Of a DNA stretch of 64,000 nucleotides, positions 1 through 8,775 are shown piece by piece; positions within the stretch are counted from its first letter, which is position 1, and the number at the start of each line of letters is the position of its first letter. Below the pieces are notes generated by a model that worked only from the letters and a program-made list of their open reading frames with translations, had not been told where the DNA came from and did no database searches. The position numbers and the translations under genes were made by a program. The stretch comes from JAJRPT01 sp965661945 (GTDB taxonomy: Bacteria; Bacteroidota; Ignavibacteria; Kapaibacteriales; UBA2268): positions 1 through 64,000 of the forward strand of contig CBFIFP010000003.1 in assembly GCA_965661945.1 (NCBI GenBank), written 5' to 3'.

Positions 1-2124
1 CATCGCCGAATAGAATTTCATCTTTAAAATGTCTTTTACTGGGTTTGGATAAGGTGGGTAAGTCCAAATTGGAGGGGAACCGCCTCTTTCCACAGAACTT
101 GCATAATATTCTAATCGTTCGGGTTCAATGGGGAAGTAAAGTAAATTATAAAAAGGTTGAAAGCTCTTAGTTAATATAAAATTGTCATTATTTATAGAAT
201 GGTTTAAATAAAAATCTTTTCTTTCATAGATTTTATCAACATTAAATTTATCATCTTCAATGTTTAGTTTTGAATATAAAAGTTTATTTTTACCTTCACT
301 TTGGTCAATAATAAAACAAATATAATCTTCTAGATAACCTGTATGTGAATTTGCATTTCCAGCATATAATTTAAAATTTTCATTAGGAATTTTTTCATAA
401 GTATAACTATCTTCATTAATCTTTGCAATTAATAATTCTGAAAGTAAGTATAAACTTCCATTTTTACTTCTTCTTAAAGCTGGTGTGCTTGATAGATTTG
501 GGTAATTTTCATTATCAGTTGATAAATCAATATCAACAACTCTGTTAAATGTTTCACCATTGTCTTCTGATAAATAAATTATCCCATTTTTGTATGAAGT
601 AGAGTTTGTTCCATAAATCCATATTTTACCTTCCTCAACATATAATTTTGGAAATTGAAGACTATCAATAATTGTATTTAAAGAATCAAATTTCTCATTT
701 TCAATATCTATTTTATATAAACAATTGAAATATAATGAATCATTTATAGAATTATTACTATCTGGAACAGTTGTAAGCATTTTATAGGTTCTATGAATTA
801 AAGGTTTATTATCAATTTTACCAAGTACCTGTAAATCCTCATAAAGAGATTTGAAAGGAGCTGAAAAAAGACTTTTAATAACATTTATAGAATTAAAATC
901 ATCTTTAGTATAAGCAATTCTATAATGATTAGATTTTCCTAAATTATCATTTTTAAGTCCTCCACCTTTTAATAAAATTAATGCTTTATTATCATCAATA
1001 AATTCAATAAAGTCTAAACTTGTCCTAATAGAATCTCCAAAACTATCAACAATTGGTAATGGTTTAAATTGATATGATGTTCCATAATTTTCAGTTAAAA
1101 TAATTCCATAACCAGAACCAAAAGCAATTTGATTAAGTTTATTTATAAAAATATTTGATGGAGTCGCTCCTGAATTACTTATTAAATTCCAATTATTTTG
1201 ATTGTCTATTTTTAAAATTGTTTTATGATGATTTGATAAAAAATATTCCCCATTAATTTTTTCAATATCAACAGTTTTAAATTCATTTTTATTAATGTTT
1301 TTTATATCCATTTGATAATTTGAATATGAGTTAAGAAAGTTGATTGATTTATTTTTATATTTATAAAAATCAATTTTAGGTAAATTTCTGTCTAAATTAT
1401 TAAAAACAAAAATTGATATTTCATTTTCTTCTGGACAAAATCTAAACTCAGTAATTTCATCAAATAAATTATAAATTTCCCAAGTAAAATCTTGCTTTAA
1501 TTTTGCTACTTTTGTTCCATCTTTGATATATATATCTTCATATTTATCAATAATAACTCCAATATTAAATGGTGTTAATATTTCATTATCGAAAGTTAAA
1601 TCTTGATTTAAAATAAATAATTTATTTGTTTGAATATTTCCTAATAATAATAATTTATCATTTATATTTGAAAATCCTTTTATATTAGTAGTATGGTTTT
1701 GCGTTTTGCTTTCCCAAGTCATTCCAAAATCAGAAGAAACAAATACTGTGTCTGAATTGCTTGCTACATAAATAACATCATTAAGGATAGTGAAATCTGT
1801 AAGAATACTTCCAATTTTTATATATTTCCAATAATCACCATTATCATCCGAATACATAAAACTACCTGTTTGCGTAATTCCATAAACTATATCCTTATGT
1901 TCAATTAGTTTAAGAATATTATCATGAGTTCCAGAGTAATTTTGTACCCAAGAATTACCACCATCGGTAGTTCTCAATATTCCACCTTCAGAACCATAAA
2001 ATATTAAATCATCATTTGAGAGTTTTAATATTTTTAATTCATAATTTGTTTTGCAATAATAGGTTGAAGGGTCAATTTCTTTCTGACTAAATATTATTGA
2101 TATTAATAAAGTAAAGATAAGCAT
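1..2124 (-). CDS. T9SS-sorted BNR-repeat surface/secreted protein, C-terminus cut by window edge
   Basis: Open frame from an ATG at 2124 to the window edge (708 codons), with no stop in the parts translated by hand. The first residues (MLIFTLLISIIFSQKE) form a signal peptide. The body carries BNR/Asp-box repeats of sialidase type (LRTTDGGNSWVQ, MYSDDNGDYW, VSSDFGMTWE), which fold as beta-propeller blades. The last visible residues read WTYPPYPNPVKDILKM, the start of a type IX secretion C-terminal sorting domain, so only some 60 residues are probably missing. It is a paralogue of the protein at 13871-16267, with blade-by-blade similarity, and like it follows a small Cys-rich gene and a hairpin. 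Substrate or ligand is unknown. Confidence 0.8.
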   Translation of the reverse strand, partial: MLIFTLLISIIFSQKEIDPSTYYCKTNYELKILKLSNDDLIFYGSEGGILRTTDGGNSWVQNYSGTHDNILKLIEHKDIVYGITQTGSFMYSDDNGDYWKYIKIGSILTDFTILNDVIYVASNSDTVFVSSDFGMTWESKTQNHTTNIKGFSNINDKLLLLGNIQTNKLFILNQDLTFDNEILTPFNIGVIIDKYEDIYIKDGTKVAKLKQDFTWEIYNLFDEITEFRFCPEENEISIFVFNNLDRNLPKIDFYKYKNKSINFLNSYSNYQMDIKNINKNEFKTVDIEKINGEYFLSNHHKTILKIDNQNNWNLISNSGATPSNIFINKLNQIAFGSGYGIILTENYGTSYQFKPLPIVDSFGDSIRTSLDFIEFIDDNKALILLKGGGLKNDNLGKSNHYRIAYTKDDFNSINVIKSLFSAPFKSLYEDLQVLGKIDNKPLIHRTYKMLTTVPDSNNSINDSLYFNCLYKIDIENEKFDSLNTIIDSLQFPKLYVEEGKIWIYGTNSTSYKNGIIYLSEDNGETFNRVVDIDLSTDNENYPNLSSTPALRRSKNGSLYLLSELLIAKINEDSYTYEKIPNENFKLYAGNANSHTGYLEDYICFIIDQSEGKNKLLYSKLNIEDDKFNVDKIYERKDFYLNHSINNDNFILTKSFQPFYNLLYFPIEPERLEYYASSVERGGSPPIWTYPPYPNPVKDILKMKFYSAM

Positions 2125-2164
2125 TTTAAACTCCATTTAAATTATTTAAAAAAAATTAATAAAT

Positions 2165-2200
2165 TTGAGTTCCAACAAGTTATTTATTATTGGAACTCAA
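2165..2200 (-). terminator. Hairpin between small Cys-rich gene and large propeller gene
   Basis: Perfect 11-bp inverted repeat TTGAGTTCCAA / TTGGAACTCAA around a 14-nt loop, followed on the minus strand by AAATTTATTAA. It lies between two minus-strand genes and may be a terminator or a partial (attenuating) one. A hairpin sits at the same place in the paralogous gene pair near 16.3 kb. Confidence 0.55.
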
Positions 2201-2215
2201 AATTTCTACTTAAAT

Positions 2216-2562
2216 CTAAGGACAAAAAGTGAAGCAATAAAAAGGTGGATAATCTGGGTCAAACTCAAACTCCATTACATCACATCCTGCTGGTGTTATT
2301 TGTTCGTTTACTACCGTATATACTAACTTGTCCCTTCATAGCAAACTTCATATTCTCTATAACATGTGCCTGCTTGACCATTACAATTCTTAATAATATA
2401 ACCAGTTGGGTTTTGTGGGTCATCTGGATATATACCTAAACAAAACCCTTGTTCATAACTGAATGATGTTCTTTCAGGACAAGGTCCTATTTGTTCATTG
2501 CAATCTAAAGATAAAATCAATAATGAGAAAGTGAAAATTAAAGTAATGAAAAACTTATTCAT
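2216..2562 (-). pseudogene. Small Cys-rich secreted protein, frameshifted
   Basis: A 79-residue frame starts at 2562 with a signal peptide (MNKFFITLIFTFSLLILSLDC) and stops at 2323. Shifting frame near the GAAGGGACAAG run (about 2330-2335) continues the protein to a stop at 2216-2218, ending PPFYCFTFCP. This matches the ...LLCFTTCN ending of the homologue at 16327-16984. The shared domain is Cys-rich: PCPxR, an internal GxC, a GTCxxxY step and a final CFTxC. One missing base explains the break, so it is either a recent pseudogene, a slippage site or a sequencing error. Full length would be about 115 residues. Function is not known; it precedes the large secreted propeller gene. Confidence 0.6.
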
Positions 2563-2788
2563 ACTTTGTTTCCTTAAATTTTATTAAACATTCGTTAGTT
2601 AATTCTACCTCTTTTTTGCTGAAAGAAAAGTAACATGCTTAAGCGATAGAAAAACGCCGAAATTTTTGTTTTAATAAATTATATAAGTCCCAAGATGATA
2701 ATTTTGTTTGTGTGATTTCATAGTCATTTTCTTCATTTTTAATTAAATTTTCACAAGTTAAATTAGTTACAATACACAAATATATCGT

Positions 2789-2814
2789 TATATATATATA
2801 TATATATATATATA
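2789..2814. repeat. (TA)13 microsatellite
   Basis: Thirteen uninterrupted TA dinucleotides in a noncoding gap, about 230 bp upstream of the frameshifted small secreted gene. Such tracts can vary in length by slippage; here no coding frame is affected. Confidence 0.9.
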
Positions 2815-2949
2815 AGAAGTTAGGATAATATATTTAGTTAGTACTTGCATTTTATTATCGCATTTTCAAAAAAAGTTTTTTTGATTTTGAAATGAAAGAT
2901 ATTTCAAATTATAATTTATTTTTTATATATGCAAATTTTTTTTCTTAAA

Positions 2950-3093
2950 CACGATTAATAGGATTAAAGGATTAGCAGGATTTTTTTCAGAATCATAGAT
3001 TTGCACAGATTACGCAGATTAAGAATTAAAGGATAAAATCGGAGATTTTAATATGTTTGACTGGATTCTTCGGCTACGCTTCAGAATGACGGG
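2950..3093. repeat. Interspersed intergenic repeat remnants
   Basis: The stretch contains recognisable recurring phrases: a GATTAATAGGATTAAAGGAT block, then CACAGATTACGCAGATT, then CTGGATTCTTCGGCTACGC. I recognise these as phrases that recur between genes in related genomes. Origin and mobility are unknown and no inverted-repeat termini are evident. Confidence 0.4.
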
Positions 3094-3101
3094 TAAAAAA
3101 T

Positions 3102-3126
3102 AACAAGGGGCTTTAAACCCCTTGTT
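3102..3126 (-). terminator. Rho-independent-type terminator of pepD
   Basis: 9-bp stem AACAAGGGG / CCCCTTGTT with a 7-nt loop, ten bases past the pepD stop codon; the minus strand continues into an ATTTTTTAC tract. Confidence 0.75.
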
Positions 3127-3136
3127 GATAATATAT

Positions 3137-4600
3137 TTACTTACTCGGTAGATTATCTATTATTCCGAGAAGTAATTTCCAAGAATTATCTACTGTTTTA
3201 ATTTCTACTTTTTCGTCTGGTGTGTGTGGCTCTTTGATTGTTGGTCCGAATGATAGCATATCTAAATGCGGGTATCTTTCGCCTATTAAACCGCACTCTA
3301 AACCTGCGTGAATTGCCTCGATAACTGGCTCAAAACCAAAGATTTTGGTATGCACTTCTTTTGCTGTAACAAGTATCGGCGAATCCATATTTGGCTCCCA
3401 AGAAGGATAGCCATCATTTTGAATTACGCTTCCACCTGCAAGTTCGATTACACTGCGGATTTGATTAGCCAAATTCATTTTCTCACTTTCGACTGATGAC
3501 CTTTGAGAAGTCAATACTTTTATTTCATTTTGGTGAGTTTCAATCACAGCAAAATTTGTTGATGTTTGCACAAGTCCTTTTATATCAGGCGACCAGCGGA
3601 TTATTCCGTGAGGCATTGCATAAAATGACATTAGCAATTTATCTTGGAATGATTTGGTCATCACTCTTGAAACTTCATCTGTTTTTTCTGCAAATGCAAC
3701 TACGTTTTTCTCTAATGATTTATATTCTTTTTGAATAACTTCGCTATGTTCTTTTATAAATGCAAGTACATCATTCACTTGGCTTGGATTTATTGCAACT
3801 TTAGCAAATGCTTCTCTTGGAATTGCGTTGTGTTTGCTACCGGAGTCGATAGATGAAATTCTAATGTCAAATTTACGGTTTAATTCAAATAACATTCTTG
3901 TAATAAACTTAGTTGCAGCGCCTCTTTCTTCGTGGATTTCTACTCCTGAGTGTCCGCCCATAAGCCCTTTTACTCCAATTTCATAAAAGGCATAACCACT
4001 TGGAACAGAATCACTTTCGTATTTGTAATTTCCGATTGTGTTTATTCCACCAGCGCAACCAATTGAGAATGTGTGGTCATCTTCTGTATCAAGATTAATA
4101 AGAATATCAGATGTTTTAAGCAAATCTTTGCCGAGTTGAATAGCACCAGTTAAGCCAGTTTCTTCATCAAGGGTTAGGAGTAGTTCATAGTCAGAGTGTT
4201 GCAGATTTGGCATAGTTAAAATTGCCATTCCCATTGCAACTCCCATTCCGTTATCAGCACCAAGAGTAGTTCCTTTTGCTTTTACCCATCCGTTGTCAAT
4301 CCAAGTTTGTATTGAGTCGTTATCGAAGTCAAACTCTACATCGCGGTTTTTCTCGCAAACCATATCAAGATGTGCTTGAATACAAAAGCCCTTTTTATTT
4401 TCGTAACCTGGTGTTGCTGGCTTACGGATAACTATGTTCCCTAGAGCATCTTTTTCTAATTCTAAGTTTAAATCTTTTGCTAATTTTTCAACATAAGCAA
4501 CAATTTTTTCTTCTTTTTTGGAAGGTCTTGGGTATTTAGTAATTTCGTGAAAGTATTCCCATACAATTTTCGGTTCTAATTGCGTAATTTCTTCGCCCAT
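3137..4600 (-). CDS. pepD: Aminoacyl-histidine dipeptidase PepD (peptidase family M20C)
   Basis: 487 residues, the usual length for cytosolic PepD, a zinc dipeptidase that splits Xaa-His and other dipeptides. Metal and catalytic motifs are in place: AHLDM with His77 and Asp79, GADNG with bridging Asp116, LDEETG with the general-base glutamates 146/147, and Asp171 in NLDTEDDH. GGHSGVEI marks the lid/dimer domain, and a late HTPDE supplies the last metal histidine. The ATG is preceded by a good Shine-Dalgarno sequence (AAGGAG). Single gene with its own terminator, downstream of mreC. Confidence 0.95.
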   Translation of the reverse strand: MGEEITQLEPKIVWEYFHEITKYPRPSKKEEKIVAYVEKLAKDLNLELEKDALGNIVIRKPATPGYENKKGFCIQAHLDMVCEKNRDVEFDFDNDSIQTWIDNGWVKAKGTTLGADNGMGVAMGMAILTMPNLQHSDYELLLTLDEETGLTGAIQLGKDLLKTSDILINLDTEDDHTFSIGCAGGINTIGNYKYESDSVPSGYAFYEIGVKGLMGGHSGVEIHEERGAATKFITRMLFELNRKFDIRISSIDSGSKHNAIPREAFAKVAINPSQVNDVLAFIKEHSEVIQKEYKSLEKNVVAFAEKTDEVSRVMTKSFQDKLLMSFYAMPHGIIRWSPDIKGLVQTSTNFAVIETHQNEIKVLTSQRSSVESEKMNLANQIRSVIELAGGSVIQNDGYPSWEPNMDSPILVTAKEVHTKIFGFEPVIEAIHAGLECGLIGERYPHLDMLSFGPTIKEPHTPDEKVEIKTVDNSWKLLLGIIDNLPSK

Positions 4601-4699
4601 TTTATCTCCTTATTTACGTAAATTATTTTTTTATTTTGTAAATTAAATATCACACAAATTACGGAAAAATAGTCAGAAAATCAAATAGTATATAGAATA

Positions 4700-5539
4700 T
4701 TATAGGTTTAATTTTCTTTCAAGTTCTCTGATGAGTGAGTCTCTTTCGGGGTTTGGTAGTTCTTTAACAACAAAACATTGAGTTAAGCTATTATAATTGA
4801 CAAAGGGTTTGACCTTAATATCCAAAAAGAGGGAGTTTTTAGATTTATTGATATAGTGGATTTCGCCAATAGGAATGCCTTCGGGGTATTTATTAGAGTA
4901 ATTGGAAGTTGTTACAATATCACCAACTTCAACGTCATAAGAGTTAGGAATGTTAGTTAAAACATAATCTTCACCTCCAATCCATTCTATTAAACCATGA
5001 ACGGAGCTTCTGAGCACTTTAGCAGCAACTTTTATATCTCTGTTTTTTAATGTTTCTACTAATGAGTTATTTTCAGAAGTAAGAGTAACTGTTCCAACAA
5101 GTCCAGCATCAGTTCTAACGGGCATTGTTCTTTGAATACCGCTGGTGTTTCCAATGCTTAGTGAAATATAAAGTTTGAAATTATATTGTGAAAAACCAAT
5201 TACTTCAGCAGGAATTATATCTTTTTCATAAGTTTCTTGAAAGCCAATTATTCCTCTTAATCTGTCATTTTCAGCAATTGCTCTTCTGTTTTTAATTAAT
5301 TCATTTGATAATTTGAGATTGAATTCACGAAGTGCTTCGTTTTCGGCTTCAATGGATGAACTGTTAGATAACATCGGCATAATATCTTGTAGGTAAACAA
5401 CTTGATTTAACAAAAATAATCTAAATCCGCTTATTTTATTTGTATCACCTAAGTTAAGCATAGCGATAGAAATAAGCAGTAAAATTAGAAAAATAAAGTA
5501 ATCTTTATATTTATTTAGTATTTCAGCAAAATTAGTCAT
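4700..5539 (-). CDS. mreC: Rod shape-determining protein MreC
   Basis: 279 residues. One N-terminal membrane segment (about 13-30), a coiled-coil-like stretch rich in E, N and R (about 62-98) and a beta-rich periplasmic domain with the MreC signature region around PVRTDAGLVGTV. MreC links cytoplasmic MreB filaments to the peptidoglycan elongation machinery. It begins 2 bases after mreB stops, so the two are surely cotranscribed. The usual next genes mreD, pbp2 and rodA do not follow; pepD does, about 100 bp downstream. Confidence 0.93.
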   Translation of the reverse strand: MTNFAEILNKYKDYFIFLILLLISIAMLNLGDTNKISGFRLFLLNQVVYLQDIMPMLSNSSSIEAENEALREFNLKLSNELIKNRRAIAENDRLRGIIGFQETYEKDIIPAEVIGFSQYNFKLYISLSIGNTSGIQRTMPVRTDAGLVGTVTLTSENNSLVETLKNRDIKVAAKVLRSSVHGLIEWIGGEDYVLTNIPNSYDVEVGDIVTTSNYSNKYPEGIPIGEIHYINKSKNSLFLDIKVKPFVNYNSLTQCFVVKELPNPERDSLIRELERKLNL

Positions 5540-5541
5540 TG

Positions 5542-6567
5542 CTAATATCGAGTGCTTTTAATTAAAACATCTTTGTAATCATTGAGGTTTTCTAAAACTT
5601 TACCAACACCTCTAACTACAGCGAGTAGTGGCTCATCTGCGATATGAACAGGTAGTTGAGTTTCAATTTTAATTTTTTCATCAAGTCCTTTAAGTAAAGC
5701 ACCACCTCCTGTAAGCATAATACCTCTGTCATAAATATCTGCTGATAATTCGGGTGGGGTTTGCTCCAGCAAAGATAAGACTTCTTTAACAATAGAGGCA
5801 ATAGGTACTTTAAGAGCTTCTCTTATGTCAACGGAAGTAACTTGAATCATTTTTGGTAAACCAGTGAGTAATTCTCTACCTTTAACTTCAATTTCCATTT
5901 CTTCTGCTAATGGTACGGCTGACCCAACTTCGCATTTGATAGATTCTGCAGTTCTGTCACCAATTAAAATATTATGTTCATTTTTAAAATAGTCTAATAT
6001 CGATTGAGTTAGTTCATCGCCAGCAACTCTAAAAGAGTTATCTTTTACAATTCCTGATAAAGCTATTACAGCAATTTCTGTTGTACCTCCTCCGATATCT
6101 ACAATCATATTACCAACTGATTCTTGGACATCAATTCCGATTCCAATAGCTGATGCCATAGGTTCGGCTATTAAGTGAACTTCTTTTGCTCCTGCGTGTT
6201 CGCAACTATCTCTTACCGCTCTTTTTTCGACTTCTGTAAGACCAGATGGAACTGAAACAACAACTCTTCTTGCAGGTTGCCAAGACATTGATATTTTTCT
6301 TATGAATGCTCTAATCATTCCTTCGGTAATCTCGAAATTTGCAATTGCACCATCTTGAAGAGGTCTTACAATTTCAATTTCTTTATGAGTTTTTCCGAGC
6401 ATTGCTTTTGCGTCGTGGCCTATAGCTATTAAGTTTTTTGTAATTTTATTGTAAGCAACAATTGATGGCTCATTTAAAACTATTCCCTTATTTTTCATCC
6501 ATATAAGGGTGTTAGCAGTGCCTAAATCAATTGCTACATCATTTGAAAAAAAATTAAATAATCCCAT
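5542..6567 (-). CDS. mreB: Actin-like cell shape protein MreB
   Basis: 341 residues of the actin/Hsp70 ATPase superfamily. N-terminal DVAIDLGTANTLIW is the phosphate-1 motif, MIVDIGGGTTEIAV the phosphate-2 motif, and GIMLTGGGALLKG the adenosine motif. The N-terminal GLFNFF is an amphipathic membrane-binding start typical of MreB. It polymerises under the inner membrane and guides lateral wall synthesis. First gene of mreBC; a TAATTTTG -7-like element lies 41 bp upstream of the ATG. Confidence 0.97.
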   Translation of the reverse strand: MGLFNFFSNDVAIDLGTANTLIWMKNKGIVLNEPSIVAYNKITKNLIAIGHDAKAMLGKTHKEIEIVRPLQDGAIANFEITEGMIRAFIRKISMSWQPARRVVVSVPSGLTEVEKRAVRDSCEHAGAKEVHLIAEPMASAIGIGIDVQESVGNMIVDIGGGTTEIAVIALSGIVKDNSFRVAGDELTQSILDYFKNEHNILIGDRTAESIKCEVGSAVPLAEEMEIEVKGRELLTGLPKMIQVTSVDIREALKVPIASIVKEVLSLLEQTPPELSADIYDRGIMLTGGGALLKGLDEKIKIETQLPVHIADEPLLAVVRGVGKVLENLNDYKDVLIKSTRY

Positions 6568-6607
6568 TTTCGGTTATAAATTTTTGAGTTGTGTTATATA
6601 ATTCTTA

Positions 6608-6615
6608 CAAAATTA
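6608..6615 (-). promoter_or_regulatory. Candidate -7 element of the mreBC promoter
   Basis: Minus-strand TAATTTTG, matching the Bacteroidota -7 consensus TAnnTTTG, about 40 bp from the mreB start. The same octamer occurs upstream of secG, ssb and yebC. The -33 partner is not clear. Confidence 0.4.
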
Positions 6616-6761
6616 ATAATTATTTGATAAACTTTATTAAAAAAAAATAGATTTGATAATAAAACTTAAACTTTAGATATTTTTATTAATACAAATTTAA
6701 GTGTTTTTTTTGTAAGAATAGAAATGTAAGGATATATGAAGTATAATAATAAAAAAAAATT

Positions 6762-6791
6762 AAAGGAGATATTTTATTTAATATCTCCTTT
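6762..6791 (-). terminator. Terminator of secG
   Basis: 12-bp stem AAAGGAGATATT / AATATCTCCTTT with a 6-nt loop, followed on the minus strand by a T9 run. It lies 18 bp past the secG stop. Confidence 0.85.
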
Positions 6792-6808
6792 TTTTAAATT
6801 AAAGAAAC

Positions 6809-7177
6809 TTATTCACCTTTATTTTCGTTTTCAGCTGGTGTAGTAATTGGTTGTTGAACTGGTTGAGTTGATGGTTGAGCAGGTTGTGTAAAAGGTTGAG
6901 AAACTTTCATACCTTCAGTTGGTGCTTTAAGTTCATTACTACCTTTGTTTAAGAAGAATAGGTTAGTAACTAAAGTAAGCACAATAATGACAGCGGCTAA
7001 AACCCAAGTGATTTTAGAAAGTAGGTCGGTGGCTCTTCTGCTACCAAGAACTGAATTGAATTGGCCGCCGAGCCCACTCATACCAGTAAGCATATCACCT
7101 TTACCAGGTTGAATAAGCACCGCTCCTATTAAGAGCAAAGAGATTAACAACAAAATTATACTAATTATCACGTACAT
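6809..7177 (-). CDS. secG: Protein translocase subunit SecG
   Basis: 122 residues. Two membrane helices (about 3-22 and 52-73) flank the conserved cytoplasmic loop LIQPGKGDMLTGMSGLGG and GSRRATDLLSK, typical of SecG. The C-terminal tail is long and rich in Pro, Gln and Thr (TQPAQPSTQPVQQP), a low-complexity extension common in Bacteroidota SecG. It assists SecYEG/SecA protein export. Single gene with its own terminator, divergent from the permease gene at 7250. Confidence 0.92.
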   Translation of the reverse strand: MYVIISIILLLISLLLIGAVLIQPGKGDMLTGMSGLGGQFNSVLGSRRATDLLSKITWVLAAVIIVLTLVTNLFFLNKGSNELKAPTEGMKVSQPFTQPAQPSTQPVQQPITTPAENENKGE

Positions 7178-7218
7178 GTTTTTATTCCCAATAATAATTT
7201 TTTAGTTTTGAAAGATTA

Positions 7219-7226
7219 CAAAATTA
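7219..7226 (-). promoter_or_regulatory. Candidate -7 element for secG
   Basis: Minus-strand TAATTTTG 42 bp upstream of the secG ATG, in the 72-bp divergent region shared with the LptF/G-family gene. A plus-strand TAGTTTTG (7203-7210) also fits TAnnTTTG and could serve the opposite gene. Confidence 0.4.
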
Positions 7227-7249
7227 AAAATTAAATTTTAAATAAAAAA

Positions 7250-8722
7250 ATGAAAATTATAGATAAATATACTTTAAGATTTTTAATAGGACCTTTTTTA
7301 TTTGGAACATTGCTTGTGGTGTTTCTTTTTCTTATGCAATTCCTTATGCAAAAATTAGATGATTTGGTAGGTAAGGGTTTGGATAATATATTGATATTAC
7401 AATTGATTACGTTGAATATACCGTGGATGATTGTATTAGCAATTCCTATGGGAACTTTGTTTGGTTCATTGATGGCTTTTGGAAATATGTCTTCACACCA
7501 CGAAGTAACAATTGTTAAAGCAAGTGGAAGTGGTCTTTTGAGAATGATGGCACCAATTATAGTTTTTGCAACTGTATTAATGTTTGCTTTATTTTGGTTT
7601 AATAATATTGTGCTACCGGAGTCTAATCATAAAGCAAAAACTTTATTGAATGATATTAAACGAAAAAAACCAACTTTTTTGATGGAATCGGGTAGGTTTT
7701 CTTCAGATTTAGATGGATTTACTATTTTATCAAGAAAAGTAGATTCACTATCTGGGGCATTAAATAATGTAACTATTTATGATAAAACAAATACCAGAGC
7801 AAGTAATATTATATCTGCTGATTCTGGTTATATTAAATTTAATTCTGATTACTCTAAGTTAATTATTGAACTTTTTGATGGAGAAATTCATCAAATGGAG
7901 TATAATAATTCAAAAGATTATAAGGTTATAAGTTATGATAAGCATACCATATATCAAAATGTTAGTGGTTTTTCTTTGGAAAGAACTGAGGATGATGTCT
8001 TCCAGAGGAGCAATAGAGAGCTATCTATAAAGGATTTAAAAGAAGTTAAGAAAGAGCTTTTGAGTGCTGCTGAAGAAAGGAATGAGGCAATAGTGAAGTA
8101 TATTGATAGTCATTTGAACTATTTGTTTAACACAGAGATTGATTCACTGGAGATTGATTCATCACAGTCAGAAGGTATTCTCCAAGAATTCCCTGATAAA
8201 AATCAAAATATTGACGTTACTTCTCTTGTAAATTACAGAAGAACTCAAAGTAGTTCAAAAGCAAAATCTGAAAAAGATTCGATAAGGATAGAAAGGGTAA
8301 AAAGATATAATTCATTGGATAATAAGCTAAATCATTTAATAAATATTACAAAAAATGAAATTGAAAGAGAAAGAAATAATATTTTAAGAGCAGGGGAATA
8401 TGAGGTAGAGATACAAAAAAAATATTCAATACCTGTAGCGTGTTTACTTTTTGTTTTTGTTGGGTGTCCGTTGGGAGTATTGACAAAAGGAGGTAATTTT
8501 GGAGTGAGTGCTGCAATTTCTCTGGGTTTTTATATTATTTATTGGATATTTTTACTTGGAGGTGAAAAATTAGCAGACAGAGGACATTTAGTTCCTGAGA
8601 TTAGCATGTGGGCTGGTAATATTGTAATTGGTTTGATTGGTCTTTTTCTAACTTTAAGAGTTACAAATGAATCAATGAACTTTTTTAATTTCTTTAAATT
8701 TAAAAAAAATAGTAGGGATTAA
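7250..8722 (+). CDS. LptF/LptG family permease (YjgP/YjgQ), LPS export
   Basis: 490 residues. The N-terminal MKIIDKYTLRFLIGPFLFGTL start, three early membrane segments, a beta-rich periplasmic middle and three C-terminal helices (from about residue 392, SIPVACLLFVFVGCPLGVL) match the YjgP/YjgQ family, which with LptB moves lipopolysaccharide from the inner membrane. It is about 120 residues longer than the E. coli proteins because of a charged, probably helical insert at about 255-380, a feature of this family in Bacteroidota. Whether it plays the LptF or LptG role cannot be told; no partner gene is near. Followed 53 bp later by lnt. Confidence 0.88.
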   Translation: MKIIDKYTLRFLIGPFLFGTLLVVFLFLMQFLMQKLDDLVGKGLDNILILQLITLNIPWMIVLAIPMGTLFGSLMAFGNMSSHHEVTIVKASGSGLLRMMAPIIVFATVLMFALFWFNNIVLPESNHKAKTLLNDIKRKKPTFLMESGRFSSDLDGFTILSRKVDSLSGALNNVTIYDKTNTRASNIISADSGYIKFNSDYSKLIIELFDGEIHQMEYNNSKDYKVISYDKHTIYQNVSGFSLERTEDDVFQRSNRELSIKDLKEVKKELLSAAEERNEAIVKYIDSHLNYLFNTEIDSLEIDSSQSEGILQEFPDKNQNIDVTSLVNYRRTQSSSKAKSEKDSIRIERVKRYNSLDNKLNHLINITKNEIERERNNILRAGEYEVEIQKKYSIPVACLLFVFVGCPLGVLTKGGNFGVSAAISLGFYIIYWIFLLGGEKLADRGHLVPEISMWAGNIVIGLIGLFLTLRVTNESMNFFNFFKFKKNSRD

Positions 8723-8775
8723 TTTGTTTCCGAATATAATTTTATTTTCTTAGTTTAGCAAAAAAAATTTAACAA

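Larger units (their letters stand above)
2563..3101. other. Gene-free gap with simple repeat and interspersed-repeat debris
   Basis: I see no convincing open frame in this stretch. It holds a (TA)13 tract, very AT-rich DNA, and from about 2950 a patchwork of the kind of repeated intergenic sequence seen in many FCB-group genomes. It ends at the terminator of the following minus-strand pepD gene. Confidence 0.6.

Noticed and set aside
2245..2439. 64-codon plus-strand frame
   Set aside because: Antisense to the frameshifted Cys-rich gene, no ribosome site; a chance frame.
2789..2814. TA tract as a phase-variation switch
   Set aside because: It lies about 230 bp from the nearest start codon and in no frame, so I have no evidence that it affects expression.
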